Part shown: in pieces, positions 27,288 through 39,461 of the stretch
Position numbering within the stretch: position 1 is the first letter of the stretch
Layout: each line of letters opens with the position of its first letter
From: Bugula neritina
Lineage: Eukaryota; Bryozoa; Gymnolaemata; Cheilostomatida; Bugulidae
Direction: 5' to 3'
DNA: 64,000 nt
Assembly (NCBI GenBank): GCA_964035545.1
Contig: OZ037766.1
Coordinates: forward strand, 32,839,773-32,903,772
Translations under genes and position numbers: made by a program
Notes under the pieces: generated by a model
Told to the model about the DNA's origin: nothing
What the model saw: the letters and a program-made list of their open reading frames with translations, nothing else
Database searches by the model: none

Positions 27288-29332
27288 CACGTTACTGTTG
27301 CTGCGGATCTGTCCAATCAGGGATCAGATACTGCGATTACTGTGTGACCCTACTGGTTGAAGTTTTGCTCAATTAAACTGGTTGTGATTGTATTTATTCT
27401 CCACTAGCCATTACTCGATTCATGGATCCCAGTTACTCTTAGACAGTCATTATGGATATTATATGGGGAACTGTGTTGCAGTAGCAGTATTTATGCCAAA
27501 TTAAAGTTATTCCATCCATTTCTACTTATTGTATATATTGTTATTAAGTATTATTGTTATTTGCCTTATCGGTTTCTTGTAATATACAGTTACTTAGCAG
27601 TATTTCTATTTATATACTTTAGTCATAGCTATGATATGACTCTGATTGTACAAATATTTTTGATTCACTTTGATACAAATATAACACACTCTATTTTTGA
27701 TTGACATCAGCTTTAGTATGTGATGAAACACTTGACTCTGCTAATATACTGTCTCATTAACTTTAATATATAGGTCGTTAAGTTGACTTAATTATACACT
27801 ATGTCCCTCCCATAATGCACTATAATTATTGGTAATAGCACCTACCAACCATAGATCTTTGGCAGTTTCATGTAGTACATATTGTATTTACTCTAGAATC
27901 TCTAAGATATGCAAATCACCAATATACAACCTGCTGAACAGGAAATCTAAATCATTCAATGATATCATCACAGAATCAGATATCACACTTAGAGTATCAA
28001 TTGAGTCGTGTGCCCATGACTCATCCAACAGATATAGTGTGTGATTCTATTGTGGTATACGTGTGGGTACAACTCTACAACATGGTGTAAAACTTTGATG
28101 TACCTACTAGTGATCATATGACAAAAAATATCACTACATCTGCACTTATCATCCAATGAAAAATAAGGTTTTAATTATGCTAACAAGGACGGTAAAATTT
28201 GCTGGTCAAGTTTGCAAGGAAATGACATCATACTCCGCATCTGTGTTTACTACTCCGTCACTTGGCAGTTTGTTTTTACCAGCTAAAGAAAATGTTATAT
28301 ACTGAAAAATATCTTCTTTCAAATAACATTGTTGAAAATAACCAAGTATGGGAGCATGTACAAACATCTAGCAATTAGCTTGGACAATAACAAGGGAGAA
28401 CTGACAACTCCCAAATAAAGTGCAAAAATAATGTTAGTAGAAAGGACAATCCCAAAAGATTTTACATCAGCCTGTCCCTACAAATCAAAGCTAGAGAAAT
28501 GCTATATTGTATTATATAGATGCTCTACTTGATGCAATAATTTAAATACAAATACTGCTTTATTTATTAATTGCATAACTGGTCATTATGAGTTTTATAG
28601 ACTATGAATCTACATTAATTATATCCTTCACATATACATATTCGTTATATATTTTAATTTCTATAAATTTGAGCATTTTTATTTCATTTTAATATAATAC
28701 ATATACATATATAAATACTATTATAATGGTAAATGACAGAACATGAAATAGAGAGACTAGGTTCATCTCTGATGCTCATTCAGTTACAGATGTTGAGTTA
28801 TACATTCTATGGAGTGAGATTAAACACATTGCCTATATTGTCATCACATATCAGCCTAATTTGCTCCCCTTTTCCTCAGAGATGGTAGACTTTTAGTAAG
28901 TTGTCATATGATTGGAATACTCAGCTATAGAAAGGGAGGAAAATTCCCGTGACATAAGTTTTGAGAGTACACTGATTGTCTGGTCACGGCACTCAGTTTC
29001 CAGGGTCACAAACTTGTCTCTGGTAAGTGCTGCGCTATATCTGAAGTCAGCTGCTGTCTAGTTGCATCAGCAAGGTTGTTGACACCTTCTGCATGCCTTT
29101 AGTGAGTGGAAAGTATGCAACCAGATATCATTCTGCTGGAACATTCTAATGGCTGTCTTCGTTTACAGTCAAGTGTATTTATTTTCTAATATTTATTCAT
29201 TTTAGATAGATTGATAGATTGATGATAAGAATTGTAGCTGGTATGTGGCCATGTCTTGTCTATGTATACAAGCGTACACACTCGGTGACAAAATGGTCAA
29301 ATCAAAGTACTGCAATAACAAAGATTCTTGAG
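27288..29332. other. Convergent intergenic region, GPCR 2 and URAD 3' ends
   Basis: This contains the GPCR 2 3' UTR (candidate ATTAAA polyadenylation words near 27373 and 27500) and the URAD 3' UTR. A dispersed-repeat copy lies at 28195-28420. No further gene is seen. Confidence 0.55.
28195..28420. repeat. Dispersed repeat copy A (non-coding, MITE-like?)
   Basis: The segment around 28203-28240 (TGCAAGGAAATGA core, then CTCCGCA) matches 32233-32270, and a second block near 28395-28420 (GACAACTCCCAAATAAAGTG) resembles one near 32510-32535. The two blocks keep the same order and orientation, which suggests two diverged copies of one element. No ends or target duplications could be defined. Confidence 0.45.
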
Positions 29333-31143
29333 TCAAAGTGAAGATTTACGCGAGACAATTCTAGTCAACCGCAGCCAACAAATCTTTTTAACTTGCGAAA
29401 TTCCAGTGTGTATTTCTTGATCTTGTTCATTATTCAATCTCTGGGCCAATCCTTTCAATATCGCATCTTTTTTATTTTCTCGAGCGCATATCACAAATGG
29501 GAAACCAAACTTATCTTTGTATCTAAAACCAAAGTAGTGGTTTATTTAATAGGAGTTAATTAGACAATGTCATGAGACGATAACTTCATACAGTCATTAC
29601 ACTTTACAGAGTAAACTGTTAGTAACAAGATGAGTGAATGTGTTTGCATCAGAAGATGCTTTAAATTTGATATCTAACTTATTTGTGATTCTCAAAATCA
29701 CATGTTAATAATTTGAACTCAAAGTATATAACAGATGAATGTAACGAAAGTATAAGCAAGATACCTGGATACACTTCATGCATTTCCAAGCCTGCATTAT
29801 TCAGGAATGATTGGCTTTTTATTCCATGTTGGCAAAAATTTGCATTGAATGAAACTGCAACCGTAAATTTATCAATTCGAATAATGCGGAAGCACTGAAT
29901 AGTATACTAGAGACACTTGACTATAGAAAACTAAACAGGATATTAAGAAACCTTTTGTTGAGAGAGTCTATTTGAAACTTTTCACTAGGGGTCAGGTCCT
30001 CAAGACCAGCTGCCTTCTGCTCCAACTTTGACTCATCACTCATCTGACCTGCTGCCGCAAGCCGTCCAGCAAGATCTGGGAGACATCTCAGCATTCCAAC
30101 TTTCCCTGACATGGCAAATCAGTTGGTTATAGAATACTAGCAACTATAAACTATCACATAGAATACTAGTAACTATAAACTATCACAAAGAATACTAGTA
30201 ACTATAAACTATCACATAGAATACTAGTAACTATAAACTATCACATAGAATACTAGTAACTATAAACTATCACATAGAATACTAGTAACTATAAACTATC
30301 ACATAGAATACTAGTAACTATAAACTATCACATAGAATACTAGTAACTATAAACTATCACATAGAATACTAGTAACAGTAACTATAAACTTTCAAATAGA
30401 ATACTAGCGACTATAAACTATCACATAGAATACTAGTAACTATAAACTATCACATAGAATACTAGTAACTATAAACTATCACATAGAATACTAGTAACTA
30501 TAAACTATCACATAGAATACTAGTAACTATAAACTATCACATAGAATACTAGTAACTATAAACTATCACATAGAATACTAGTAACTATATAAACTATCAC
30601 ATAGAATACTAGTAACTATATAAACTATCACATAGAATACTAGTAACTATAAACTATCACATAGAATACTAGTAACTATAAACTATCACATAGAATACTA
30701 GTAACTATAAACTATCACATAGAATACTAGTAACTATAAACTATCACATAGGATACTAGTAACTATAAACTATCACATAGAATACTAGTAACTATAAACT
30801 ATCACATAGAATACTAGTAACTTTAAACAATCACATAGAATACTAGTAATCATAAAGTAGCAATATGAGTATACTAGATTATACATAATATAGTTTATAT
30901 AGTAGTCTAGATATATAATATAATATAATATAAATAATAATATAATACAATGCACAGAAAAACCTTACCTGCTGAAGGAAGCTGATCAACAAATTTTTCT
31001 ATAGATGTTTGTAAACTCTCTAGATTTCTAACTGGAAGATCTGACCATACAGCAGCAGCAGCAAGTGGACAACTCTCAATTACATTCCCAAATAGTTTAA
31101 TGAATTCTTTCAAACTCAGCTTATTTACTTCAGTAATAAGCAT
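29333..31143 (-). CDS. URAD: OHCU decarboxylase (uric acid degradation)
   Basis: This family decarboxylates 2-oxo-4-hydroxy-4-carboxy-5-ureidoimidazoline to S-allantoin, after urate oxidase and HIU hydrolase. Three exons join in phase: 31143-30969, 30105-29952 and 29522-29333, giving 172 aa, the usual family length. Family landmarks are an N-terminal LSLKEFIKLFGNV, PDLAGRLAAAGQMSDES, the EQ pair at residues 87-88, LTPSEKFQIDSLNKRY, and KFGFPFVICAREN. The oddity is position 67: the family has the catalytic His in HPDLAG, but here the codon is CTC and the protein reads RCLPDLAG. Ser84 and Glu87 are kept. The frame is otherwise intact, with normal splice sites, so this is either a sequence error, a polymorphism or a changed enzyme. 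The C-terminus SSL is not a standard PTS1 (SKL-type) signal. Intron 1 is largely a 29-bp VNTR. Confidence 0.93.
30126..30850. repeat. 29-bp VNTR, about 25 copies, in URAD intron 1
   Basis: The unit core is ATAGAATACTAGTAACTATA. The copies are almost identical except for a disturbed patch near 30370-30420 and two copies with an inserted TA near 30580-30620. The array ends only about 20 bp upstream of the exon 2 acceptor (in gene sense). Confidence 0.95.
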
Positions 31144-32658
31144 ATTTTTACTCTATTTATTTCAAGTAAATACAACCCCCTATGCAGCTAAAATAATTGA
31201 AGTTAGGTTGTTTAGCAGCAATGTAGCATGTAGTAAAATAAACTGCATAAAGATATATTATTGGCTACAATCTAAACACAACTTTAAAGCTGTGTATTTA
31301 GCAAACTGATTTAACAGTGCACTTTGTTCCTGTGTACAATTCAGCTCAGGAAGATTAATTGCACCGGTTTGGTCATGTGGAAACACAAGCCATGCAGTTC
31401 CTCAAGTACAGCCAATGGACCGTGCAAATATCGGCCAATCACAGAAGGGTGTGTACCAACTCTAAAGTGTCATCATTGTAACTTATATAAAATTCTGCAA
31501 GATCAGCTGCTAACTGTGTGGTTCTAAATATGCTTGTGCATATTTTGCCATGTGCATTATTCCATTTTTTATCTTAAGCTTAGAGCAATGAATTTTTTTT
31601 TCAACTCTGGATGTGTGAAAACTGCGGAATAAAAGTATATGTCTGAAAACATACCCTGGACAAGCTCTACCACTGCTCCAGCCATTGCTGAGATAAGGAA
31701 CAATGCATCCAGCTTTGTTACTATAATATAATACAAACAGGTTTGTTTGCTGCTCAACTGACCTATCAAGCTGTGTAATAAGTGTTACATAATCATCCAA
31801 CTACTAAATAATTTAGTCATTCAACTTATAATGTAAGACTAGTAGACTTAGTACACAGTACACTATTCTAATTAGTTGAGCACTTGTTGAGCATTTGTAC
31901 ACGTGATTGTTGTAGTAAGGGCTAGTGAACTATTATTAGGACAGAGTAGTGCAAAATCTAAGTGAACAGATTTAGTGGTAGATTTTATTTCTAACTATAG
32001 AAATTATATAAGCAATATGTAAGAAGGTACATTTGGGATACTCAAGTTAACACAGAACTAAAAGGTGTTATATGTGCTTTTACTTATTCTTTAACATTTC
32101 TGAAAAATAAATTGCAATAAAAAAACAACATGTAGAAAAATTTAAAATGAAAAATATATTTTCCAATTTTTGCCAACAGTTTGGAGAAGAGAAAAACTAA
32201 GTTTAATAACATGGAAGGTGGGAATTTCTTGGTCAAGCTTGCAAGGAAATGACCTCATAGTCCGCACTTTCCAGCTGACTACTCAGACCTCCAGCTCCTG
32301 GCTGTTCTTCACCTGATGTCCTCCTCAGTTGATCTCTGCCTGCTAGGAGAGTAGTTTAACTACGTGCAGATTGGAAACACTCAAGTCATTTGGCTGGTAA
32401 AATATTTGATTTGGTAGAAAAATGAAACTTATGAATCTAACAAAAGTATGGAGAAAAAAAGGAAACGAACAATTACAAAATAATATTCTATTTTTAGTAA
32501 AAAGAAAGGACTGAAAACTCCGAAGTAAAGAGCAAGCAACCTTGAATTGCGAGTACTATCGTATAAAGAAAGACAACTCCAACGTAAATGCAGTTGACTA
32601 GTTAGCGAAAAGTATATATCAAAACTGAGGAAATAGTAAGTTTGCCATTACCAGCTGT
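31144..32658. other. Gap between BtpA-family gene and URAD
   Basis: Both flanking genes are on the minus strand, so this holds the URAD promoter and the BtpA-family 3' UTR. An exon-like segment at 31664-31724 (minus; acceptor TATTATAG, donor GTATGT, translating to TKLDALFLISAMAGAVVELV) has splice-like edges, but I could not connect it to either gene. Confidence 0.45.
32225..32540. repeat. Dispersed repeat copy B
   Basis: Partner of 28195-28420, sharing GCAAGGAAATGA followed by TCATA and TCCGCA, and later a block like GACTGAAAACTCCGAAGTAA. The middle is diverged and longer than in copy A. Confidence 0.45.
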
Positions 32659-34733
32659 TCACAGGCTGTTTCGAGCAGCTATAACACTGGCAACCCTTTC
32701 CTCGTCAATTTCATTGTACCACTTTCCTTCCTTCTTGAAGAAAGAGCCAATGATAAGCGCGTCTGCACTGGAGTATAGAGACAGGTTCTTAGCTGTCACA
32801 CCAGATCCAATCAGAACTGGCAGCGAAATTGAGTCTTTTACACCTAAAGACAGCACTGTATATCATGGAACACAGTATTGTATAACATAAAACACAGTAC
32901 TGTATAACAGTATAACATTCCCAACTTAATTACTTGATATGTATGAGACATACGAGACGTTCAAGGTTTACCAAATCTACATAAACATAATACGAATGTG
33001 CACCAAAATAAACTCAGTAATAAGGTCTGTTTTATCAGACTAAATAAAAGCTCTTTGCTACTAGCATACTTCACCAGAGTGCAATAGACTATGTTGGTTA
33101 GAAAGTTTCAAATAATGATGCAATAAAGAGGATACTTTCATAGCTGAATTCTTACATTTCAACTGCTCAACGTCTGCGGATATCCCGGTGGACGTCCCGG
33201 TAAGGATGACACCATCCGATAGAAAGAACTCCGCATCTCTAGCTACTTGTTCAACGGATAAATCTGAGGTTATGGCGTGAGAACTACAACCAAATATAGA
33301 ACTTAGTCTATACTCACCTGTATACTACTCACCTGTGTACTACTCACTGTATACTACTCACCTGTACACTACTCACCTGTACACTACTCACCTGTACACT
33401 ACTCACCTGTATACTACTCACCTGTATACTACTCACCTGTACACTACTCTATACTACTCACCTGTACCTGTACCAACTCACCTGTGTTTCTTCTTGATAT
33501 CGGTGAGAACTGAGATGTGATTGGCTTGTATAAGTGACCTATATCTGAGCAGCTCTCCCGCACAACTGTTCATCAGACCTTCGTCAGCAATGTGGGAGTA
33601 GATAAAACCTTCAGTTCGGATGAAATCAAAATCTGTAATCATTGTAACAAATCCCAATGAATTATATAGAGTTATCTACATAACAACGTGTGACTTTATA
33701 ATGCATTCAGCATAATATTATAACTTTATTAAAATAACACTATATTAATATTTTATATCTGAGACTAATGTCATTTCATAGACAGGAAGGAGGTGTTAGA
33801 ATGTGAATCAGCTGATATTACTTGACATACAGAGAATAGATACACATTGTTATGTAATATAAGTTATACAATGACCTGTTGCTAAGGCTACGGCTAGAGC
33901 TTCTCTGTTACAACCAGATAAAATCTGCACACCCATAGGGGTGGCGGGGAGACGCCCCCGCAACTCATTGCATATCACAGTCATAGCACAGATAGTCTCA
34001 GGCCCCATTCCCTTGTCCAAGACGTAAGGGCGGTCATGCATATTCTCCACAATAATACCATCCTATAGATAGACTAGCAAGCTGTAGATAGCTTAGCAAG
34101 CTGTGGGAAGAGCAGCAAGCTGGAATATATATCTCTATAACACAATATAGAGCTCACGTATGAAGACAATTTTCTTAACGATGGCAGACAATGACATATC
34201 GCAGTAAATTATATCAATTCAGAAAATGCATTGGAATTTACATCATTCTCTAGCAAATAAGATATTCATTTGCCTATTATTAAAATCATAGGCAAACTAT
34301 ATATAGTTTTTAAACTTGCTCTTTTCTGTAGTATAAAATTATAATACAGCAAATCAGATATTAAACTATTCGTTGCCTTCTAAACGCAACTTACAACATG
34401 ATGCTTCTGGTAAATCTCAGCTTCTGTCACAGCAGCAGACACAATTTCTGCCATCTTAGTTTTGTGTAGTGGTGAACCTTAAAAAAACAAATCACTAGCA
34501 AACATATCAAGCAGTAAGTAAACAAAGACACTCTGACCACTACACTGGATGAAACAACTTGCAGAGAAATTCTACAAGTAGAAATAACAGAAAAATGAAA
34601 TTAAGAAAAGTTGACTGAGTGTTGACTTGTGAGAATGATATCTGCTGAGCGTACCTGGTAGAGCTTTCACATGAATCATGCCTAAGATGAGTGGTTTGAC
34701 TTTAGTCTGCAATAATTTGACCAATCTGTTCAT
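32659..34733 (-). CDS. BtpA / F13E9.13-family protein (TIM-barrel)
   Basis: A predicted 270-aa protein of the BtpA family, named for a cyanobacterial photosystem I biogenesis factor; its animal members (C. elegans F13E9.13-like) have no established reaction. Six exons join in phase: 34733-34655, 34477-34395, 34062-33876, 33632-33482, 33283-33156 and 32843-32659. Family landmarks in order are LILGMIHVKALPGSPLH, VDGIIVENMHDRP, GPETICAMTVICNELR, the segment DFIRTEGFIYSHIADEGLM, ELLRYR, ITSDLSVEQVARDAEFF, DGVILTGTSTG, PVLIGSGVTAKNL, and ADALIIGSFFKKEGKWYNEID. The length is normal and no targeting peptide is obvious. It is transcribed away from the tetraspanin across 515 bp, and the downstream neighbour on the same strand is URAD. 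A 15-bp repeat abuts the exon 4 donor. Confidence 0.92.
33318..33480. repeat. 15-bp tandem repeat (ACTCACCTGTACACT-type)
   Basis: About nine copies with TACACT/TATACT variants. On the minus strand every unit reads CAGGTGAGT, which is a perfect consensus 5' splice site, and the array runs directly into the real exon 4 donor of the BtpA-family gene (exon edge at 33482). Confidence 0.88.
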
Positions 34734-35248
34734 TATCAGTATCAATGATTACTGATTGTGCGAGACTAGTAGTAGTTCAAGTTGGAGGAATTACTTTCAG
34801 TTGAGCCTGAGGAATTCTTCCCAACAGCAACAGTCACCCCATTAAAATAAACTGCTATGTTGCATGTTTCAAGTTGACTCATATGCTTGCAAGTGTTCCC
34901 AGTCAGTCCAAATTTCAATGTGAATTAAGTCACGTTAACACTTAAAAAGGATTAAAATTAGGTTGACGCTTAAAAAATAAAGTACAATTATTTTAAAAGC
35001 TCCAAACGTGACTCGTAAAAGTCACGTGCAAGTAACGTGATCATATAGTGTAGCCTGCTGCGTCAATAATTCGTAACAACAACAAACTTTTGAGGCTTTC
35101 TACCGAATAGAGAACGTAACCTTTGAGATTGAATATCCGCCTCCGGAGTTGAACTGTTCACTTGCTGTGTTTACGTTCAGGTAGTCGCACTCACTTGGAA
35201 CCTTCGAAAGATTTTGTATTTATATTGTTCTGTTTGAGTTCTCTCGCA
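34734..35248. promoter_or_regulatory. Divergent promoter region, BtpA-family gene and tetraspanin
   Basis: Only 515 bp separate the two start codons, on opposite strands. The interval holds four close ACGTGA/TCACGT cores (about 34929, 35006, 35022 and 35035), one of them a CACGTG E-box. Such sites are typically bound by bHLH-Zip or bZIP factors; their use here is inferred. No TATA box is placed convincingly for either gene. Confidence 0.6.
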
Positions 35249-38200
35249 ATGGGTCCACAAAGTAAAGATCGTGGTAAAACCTCTCCAGCTGTGATGTGCA
35301 TCAAGATACTTCTTCATATATTCAATTTTCTATACACGGTAAGCAGTAAGACTAAGAGTAAGTCAGTAACTGTAACTAAGTGTAACACTAGCAGTAAGAC
35401 TAAGAGTAAGAGTAAGACTAAGTGTAACACTATGATTACGAGTATGACTAACAGTAACTGTTAGTGTCACTGTTATACTTAGACTACGTTTAAGACTCAC
35501 ACTGTGAGCAATTGACTAGTTCTAGGGGTGAGCTGCGTAACTTTTAGTTTTATACTTGATGTTGAATCAAGGCAGTGTTACTGTTAGTAAAACTAAAAGT
35601 GCTAGTAACCTGTAACTGTGTAAGTGTAGCTGTAAACATAATATTACTCATACTCATAGTATTAGTAGTACTAGATGAGTGGACCTAGTAGTAATAGTAA
35701 TACTACTAGTACTAGGTCTAGTAGTAATATTACTGCTACTAGTACTAGTAGTAGTAGTTGGCAGCGGAGCAGTGTCTGTGTGGTTGAAACTTGAACTAAA
35801 CAACGGGAACTGATTTCAAATTGAATAATTATATTTATCGTATCTATAAATCTGAAGCTGTTAAAGTCATATCTCTTTGCTTTATCAAACTATTTCAGTT
35901 AAAGTTTGCTTTAGTATAATAACTTGGAATTGGTTTGAGTTTGCCAGTGTTATTTGGTTATATGATTTTCCTAAATTTCAGTTTGGTTAACATTCAATCA
36001 TGATCATAATAACTTTCGATATCTTAATATTCCGGCAACACTGCTTTAACTCAGTATTACTGATTAGGTTTAACTGTATTTTAGCACCCTAGCAGTAACA
36101 TTAACAGTAACTTTGATTATACTTTTATTAATGGTGCCATTGCTTTAAGTGAAACATTCTAAGTTGGGTGCAGCTACAGTTAATTCCTAGTTACAGGTTA
36201 TATGTAACTAGAGATATAAAGTTGTTTTTGTACTTATTTAATGTTTACCTCATACTTATTTATGATTTACATATTTATACTCTTGAAATTGTATAATCTT
36301 TTGTTCAGATTAGAATCTAAACAGAAACTTTAGCTATAGCCTTTTTATCTATACAGGCAAAGAGTGTTACAGTAATCAGTCTAAATTTTAGTAATTTTGA
36401 TAACCTTCCATCATGCCTCTCAAGTTGAAAGTAATTGCTGGAAAATTAAATCAATATTAATAATCAATAAATACAAAGTGTTCATACAATCATAATTTGA
36501 CTAAATAATGAACGTCATCATTCATCAAGTTATGCTGAATGAAGGTGTTGTATTAAGAATTGCTACCATACAGCATCTTCAAAACTTCTCAGTACTTACT
36601 TGGCCTTTGACTATAAAACCACATCCAGTGTATGTATGTATCCTGGCATTGTTGCCCAGTTTTCCACCCTACACCTGTAAGATATGTAATTTATTAGTAA
36701 TGTAGTGATTATTCCAAAACACTTCCTCAAATAAATATTTCATGACATACCAAATCACTAATCATGCCAGTGGGTGATGAGGCATCTAGTTTTCTTGGGT
36801 CTCCTGTGATATTTCCTTAAGTTACAAAGCATTAGGTACTTGTAACATGTGTTGTAATATATTACAGTGGTACACTGACTGTATAGTGGCACAGTGACTG
36901 TATAGTGGTACAGTGACTGTATACTGGTACAGTGACTGTATACTGGTACAGTGACTGTATACTGGTACACTGACTGTATAGTGGCACACTGACTGTATAG
37001 TGGTACACTGACTGTATAGTGGCATCGCATTACCTTCCTTGTATGCCACTCCCTAAGCTCACCACCCCATATCATTGCTGTGATTAATGGCTCTCGGTAT
37101 TTCAACTCAATTAGGACAATTATTTCCCTGACGTGCAGCTGCATGCTGTGTGGTGTATTGATGTCTCAGGGGACCCCATTATTCCTGTCAACTGTTGAGA
37201 TTTGAGTATATTGCTTCGCTTAAACCAACTCTTCTAACAAATATATGTATAACTAGCATATATAACTAGCATATATAACTAGCATGTATAACTAGCATGT
37301 ATAACTAGCATGTATAACTAGTATATATACTAGTTATATATAACTAGTATATATACTATACTAGTATATGTATAACTAGTATATATAACTAGTATATATA
37401 ACATGTTGTGTACACTAGTTATAAAATATACCTGGTTATATGTACATATAACCAGGTATATTCTACCTACTTACTGGTAGAGTTAGCTAATCACATTATC
37501 ATGAAGGTTGCTCATTGTGTACTAATTGTTATCTAATGGTTGGGATCAAAGTACTTCATTGTTGAAAATGTTACCATAAACAACTACACTGATAAGACCA
37601 CTACAGTGAAGTAGTTGTGAAGTAGTTGTGAAGGTAGCAGTGAGGTAGTGCCACAGGTAACTTGTATGTTGTAGACTGCACTGCTACTTCTCAACACATG
37701 GTGCCTACTGTGTTTGGTTTCATACTTAACACCAAAGTCTCTAACTCCTTGAAATAAATTTGGTTATCCTGAATTCTTTGCTAGAAGTAAGAGCATATTC
37801 ACCAGTTGAGAAGGTTGCATCAGTTTAGAGGGAAGGCAGTAATTAGACAGCATAGCTGTTCCAGAAAGTTTCAGCTGCCAATTTATAGATCTAATTGTTT
37901 CCTTCCACTGTTAGCAGCAGAGAGGTGATTGGTTGATAGACAGGCAGCAGTTGTGTTTTCACTGACTGATGCCTAGAAACAAGCTGGCAGCTTATATCGA
38001 GCTAATAGTCTACTATCGCCAGCTTTCCATGTACCGATCTCGGATCGATCTTAGCGAGATCGATCTCCGTCGATCTGAGCTGGTCGGTCTGTGGAGCTCG
38101 AACTCAGATCGATCTCCTGTCAATAAGACCATGGAAATACGCCAGATCGATCTGAGAAGTAGAAAAAGACTGCGCGCTACAATGTTGTCTGCTAATAAAA

Positions 38201-39402
38201 ATGATAACTTATTGATAATTACTAAGCAAAGTAATAAATAATTATGATAGCCACTTTTTCAGATGCCAAAACTTTGACTTTCAGTACAATGATTAGGAAA
38301 ACTCAATTATATGCAGTAGAAGGTAAAATAATGGGAGAATTTAAATTGATTTTAAATGACTAATAAAACTTAGTTTCATTAGCTATTTTCTTTGTAATTT
38401 TAAGCCTAACAGTCTTGTAAGTTTATTAATAATCTGCTAGACAGCCATTAATTTTATATAAGCTGTCAAGCTAAAAAATTAAAATTAATTATTTTAAATT
38501 GGCCAAATTACTATACACTGAAAGCTTTGCTGCGTATAGTTTATAGCTGGGATTAAACTTTAGACTATGACTATCTTGTTTTCAACAGCAGTAGCTTTAA
38601 TCACTCAAATAGGTAAACAAATTATACTTTTAAAGTATCCTTCACTTAAGAGGAGGCAACTTCGAGAGATCGATCTGACACTCTCATGGAAAAACGATCG
38701 ATCTGAGCACATGTCTCAGATCGATCTCAGCAAGATCGATCTGAGATCGGTACATGGAAAGCCCGTGTATCTGTAACATTAGTTCCGCCTCTCTCCCTTC
38801 TAACCCCTAGAAATGCTGAACCTAGTGAGTGAGAGGGGAGGGGTAGCTGTAAAGTGTAACCAGGTATTGTAGTAGTTGTCTTCATGTAAAGATCTGTCTC
38901 CCATTTAGAATGCCGTGAGAGTTGAAATTAGTAGGCTACTGTTATATTATAGCTAAGCTGCTGGTTTATGGCTTTTGTTTTGTGAAGTTTATGCTAATTA
39001 ATGTTTTCACCCTACAAGATTAACACTTGTCCAGGTGAACACATTTGTAAAAATAGTAGTTGCTGGTGATTGACCTTTTGACCTCACAGACTGACCTTGT
39101 AAGAGTTCACTCACCTCTCAACTCCTCTCATGATTAATCTGAGGCTAGGAAATTAATCAACTTAAAGCTCAGCTGACTGGAAACATATTTTAGTAGAGTT
39201 GATAACTGCATCAGCTATTAGCTGATGAATGTCACAGAATATCCACATTTTCCTAACTAACTATAGTGTTGAACTAATATATAGTATAATCTACGCTCTA
39301 ATGCTGTCCTTGACCTGATAATGACCTTGAAATAAAATTCGGCAACCTTGTTGCTCACTAGAACTTGTGGTACTTCCTAACAGAAGGCAAGTGAAACCCT
39401 TG

Positions 39403-39461
<59 letters not shown>

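Noticed and set aside
31510-31800. Minus-strand frames and an exon-like segment between the BtpA-family gene and URAD
   Set aside because: Splice-like edges exist, but URAD already begins with a normal N-terminus at 31143 and no reading links this segment to either gene or to a known family.
33330-33520. CRISPR-like spacing of short repeats
   Set aside because: Units are directly contiguous 15-bp repeats without unique spacers; it is a minisatellite in a eukaryotic intron. The same holds for the other arrays in the window.
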